Positions 6,880-8,493 of a stretch of DNA of 8,493 bases are shown here, in pieces (the stretch's first letter is position 1; the number at the start of each line of letters is the position of its first letter). The DNA is taken from NCBI GenBank assembly GCA_964454445.1, contig CAYVTD010000069.1:1-8493 (forward strand), given 5' to 3'. Origin of the DNA: CAYVTD01 sp964454445. GTDB lineage: Bacteria > Bacteroidota > Ignavibacteria > Kapaibacteriales > UBA2268. Both the position numbers and the translations under genes were made by a program. The notes beneath the pieces are model-generated. The model saw only the letters and a list, made by a program, of their open reading frames with translations, was not told the origin of the DNA and did not search any database.

Positions 6880-8388
6880 ATGAAAAGAATTACTATTATA
6901 CTCGTTTTACTTTTTATGTCCCAACAATTATTCAGTAATACCATAACTGTCGGTAATTTGGGCGATTACCCGAATTTAAACGGTGCTGCCGATGTAGCTA
7001 TGCCGGGAGATACAATTAAAATTCTTGAAGGTGTGTATTCTGGTGGCTTGTGGATTAACAAATTGTGTGGGGAAGAAGATAAAAGAATTGTAATTATTGC
7101 TGAAAAGGATAAAGATGTTCTCTTCGTTGGAGGCAACAATGCTATTCAATTTTCAGATTGTTGTTATATGAAGATTTCAGGCTTGCAGTTTCGAGAGCAA
7201 AAGGGAAATGGAGTTAATATTGACGATGGAGGTGATTATTCAACTCCAACGCATCATATCATAATTGAAAACTGTATCTGGCATAATATAGATGCTTCCG
7301 GCAATAATGACGAATTAAAATTATCAGGTCTTGATGATTTTGAAATTAGAAACTGTCTCTTTCTAAACGGTTCACCGGGCGGTAGCTTGATTGATATGGT
7401 TGGCTGTCATCGTGGAATTATTGAAAATTGCAGATTCGAAAATGCTGGTTCTAATTGTATTCAAGCAAAAGGTGGCTCCGAAGGAACTGTTATTCGATAC
7501 AATACATTTATTAACGGAGGCCAGAGAAGTATTAACATAGGGGGGAGTACAGGCGAGCCATATTTTCGTCCTCTTGATGCCCCTTATGAAGCTGCGAATA
7601 TGCTTATCCATTCCAATATATTCATTGGTTCTGTAGCTCCGCTTGCTTTTGTTGGTGCTATTCAGTCAAAAGCTATTAATAATACTATTGTTTTCCCCGG
7701 GAAATGGGCAATCAGGATATTACAAGAAAACAATAATGACGGGATTAGCAAATGCTCTAACAATGAAGTAACAAATAATATTTTTTATCTTAATGCAAAT
7801 TCTGTTAAACCTGCGATTAATATTGGCGATAAAACTCAGCCAGAAACATTTGTTTTCAATAATAATCTTTGGTTTAATGCCGATGAACCAGCTTGGCGCA
7901 ATCCAAACATACCTGTCGAAGAATTAAATGGTATCAAAGGGCAAGATCCATTGTTTTTTGATTCAGTATCCGATTTTCGTTTAAATGCTAATTCGCCTGC
8001 GATAGGTAAGGGAAAAAAGATTGATTATGCAGTACTCGATTTTGAAGGTAATGCTTTCAAAAATCCTCCTTCTATCGGTGCTTTCGAAGGTAATCCAAGT
8101 ATAGAAAGTATTGAAGATAGAAATTATTTTAATACTCAAATTGTAGTTTTTCCAAATCCTTGCACTGAATCTTTCTATATAATATCACCAAATGTTTTTT
8201 CGATTAATAATAACTTTGAATTAATAGATGCCAAAGGAGGAATAGTATCAAAAGATTTATATTCTTATATCAAAATTAATGATTTTACTTCTCTCATTAC
8301 CTTTATGCAAAAAATCCCTTCAGGAATGTATTTATTAAGTTTTAAAACTAACTACAGCTCCATCACAAAAAAGATTTTAATCGACTAA
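6880..8388 (+). CDS. secreted right-handed parallel beta-helix protein with type IX secretion sorting domain
   Basis: This 502-residue protein has four parts. A signal peptide (1-19, MKRITIILVLLFMSQQLFS) comes first. Next is a cap with the PGDTI...EGVY motif (42-53) common to parallel beta-helix proteins, including some polysaccharide lyases. A solenoid follows (about 70-335), whose coils repeat an N-x-[IF]-[FW]-like motif: NCIW 131, NCLF 158, NCRF 183, NTF 208, NIF 246, NTI 268, NIF 300, NLW 329. Then comes a DPLFFDSVSDFRLNANSPAI...IGAFEG block (356-404), typical of beta-helix proteins of the choice-of-anchor Q kind. The C-terminal roughly 80 residues are a type A sorting domain: VVFPNP (422-427), a central FELIDAKGG (446-454), IPSGMYLLSF (479-488) and a basic final strand. 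This domain sends proteins through the Por/type IX pathway to be released or anchored at the cell surface. A carbohydrate-active or adhesive role is plausible from the fold, but I cannot identify catalytic residues. It is divergent from the barrel gene and followed by a terminator. Confidence 0.9.
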   Translation: MKRITIILVLLFMSQQLFSNTITVGNLGDYPNLNGAADVAMPGDTIKILEGVYSGGLWINKLCGEEDKRIVIIAEKDKDVLFVGGNNAIQFSDCCYMKISGLQFREQKGNGVNIDDGGDYSTPTHHIIIENCIWHNIDASGNNDELKLSGLDDFEIRNCLFLNGSPGGSLIDMVGCHRGIIENCRFENAGSNCIQAKGGSEGTVIRYNTFINGGQRSINIGGSTGEPYFRPLDAPYEAANMLIHSNIFIGSVAPLAFVGAIQSKAINNTIVFPGKWAIRILQENNNDGISKCSNNEVTNNIFYLNANSVKPAINIGDKTQPETFVFNNNLWFNADEPAWRNPNIPVEELNGIKGQDPLFFDSVSDFRLNANSPAIGKGKKIDYAVLDFEGNAFKNPPSIGAFEGNPSIESIEDRNYFNTQIVVFPNPCTESFYIISPNVFSINNNFELIDAKGGIVSKDLYSYIKINDFTSLITFMQKIPSGMYLLSFKTNYSSITKKILID

Positions 8389-8440
8389 ATTATTTTTGTA
8401 AATCCAATATTTATTTAAATTATAAAAAATATGATAAAAA

Positions 8441-8472
8441 AAAAGCCCGCTATTTTTTAACAGCGGGCTTTT
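8441..8472. terminator. rho-independent terminator, probably bidirectional
   Basis: AAAAGCCCGCT (8441-8451) pairs perfectly with AGCGGGCTTTT (8462-8472) around a 10-base loop, ending 84 bp after the beta-helix stop codon. On the plus strand the stem is followed by a short interrupted T run. On the minus strand the A run at 8436-8444 becomes a nine-base U tract, so termination should be stronger for transcripts arriving from the right. That suggests a convergent gene beyond the window edge. Confidence 0.9.
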
Positions 8473-8493
8473 CATTTAAATATGCAATAGCTT

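Noticed and set aside
7372..7611. Minus-strand open frame inside the beta-helix gene
   Set aside because: It is antisense to the repeated solenoid codons; the protein shows no recognisable domain and no promoter or ribosome binding site.
1..8493. Mobile element, CRISPR array, tRNA/rRNA, toxin-antitoxin or defence system
   Set aside because: I found no inverted-repeat-bounded transposase, no regularly spaced repeats, no cloverleaf sequence and no defence-family motifs. All long coding regions are explained by housekeeping or envelope genes.

Overview
The window looks like chromosomal DNA from a bacterium of the Bacteroidota/Chlorobiota (FCB) group in the broad sense, for example an Ignavibacteria- or Kapabacteria-like lineage. 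Three things suggest this. One protein ends in a type IX secretion (Por) sorting domain. A promoter-like TTG-N19-TAnnTTTG element, typical of this group, lies in front of that gene. The DNA is AT-rich, and several genes, including alaS, have no clear ribosome binding site. The exact lineage cannot be fixed from sequence reading alone.

Layout: (1) 68-784 (+), a small secreted or outer-membrane protein of unknown function. (2) 918-3488 (+), alaS, a complete alanyl-tRNA synthetase with intact aminoacylation, editing and C-Ala regions. (3) A minus-strand block converging on alaS with only 10 bp between stop codons. Read in its own direction it is an outer-membrane beta-barrel protein (6670 to 5750), an RlpA-like double-psi beta-barrel protein (5633 or 5684 to 4923) and an LptF/LptG-family permease (4917 to 3499). 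The last two are 5 bp apart and probably co-transcribed. (4) 6880-8388 (+), a right-handed beta-helix protein carrying a type IX secretion C-terminal signal. It is divergent from the barrel gene across a roughly 210 bp shared promoter region and is followed by a strong hairpin terminator at 8441-8472 that appears bidirectional.

Apart from alaS the theme is the cell envelope: lipopolysaccharide export (LptF/G), peptidoglycan processing (RlpA-like), outer-membrane barrels and a cell-surface or secreted cargo protein. I see no mobile element, CRISPR array, RNA gene or defence system, and no convincing undescribed multi-gene system. The most useful oddity is the RlpA-like gene. Its natural signal peptide and Shine-Dalgarno site lie upstream of the first ATG, with an ATA codon where the start codon should be. 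Other points worth a look are a helical insertion of about 110 residues in the LptF/G permease, an unrecognised C-terminal region replacing SPOR in the RlpA-like protein, and a regular Asn/Cys ladder in the beta-helix protein.
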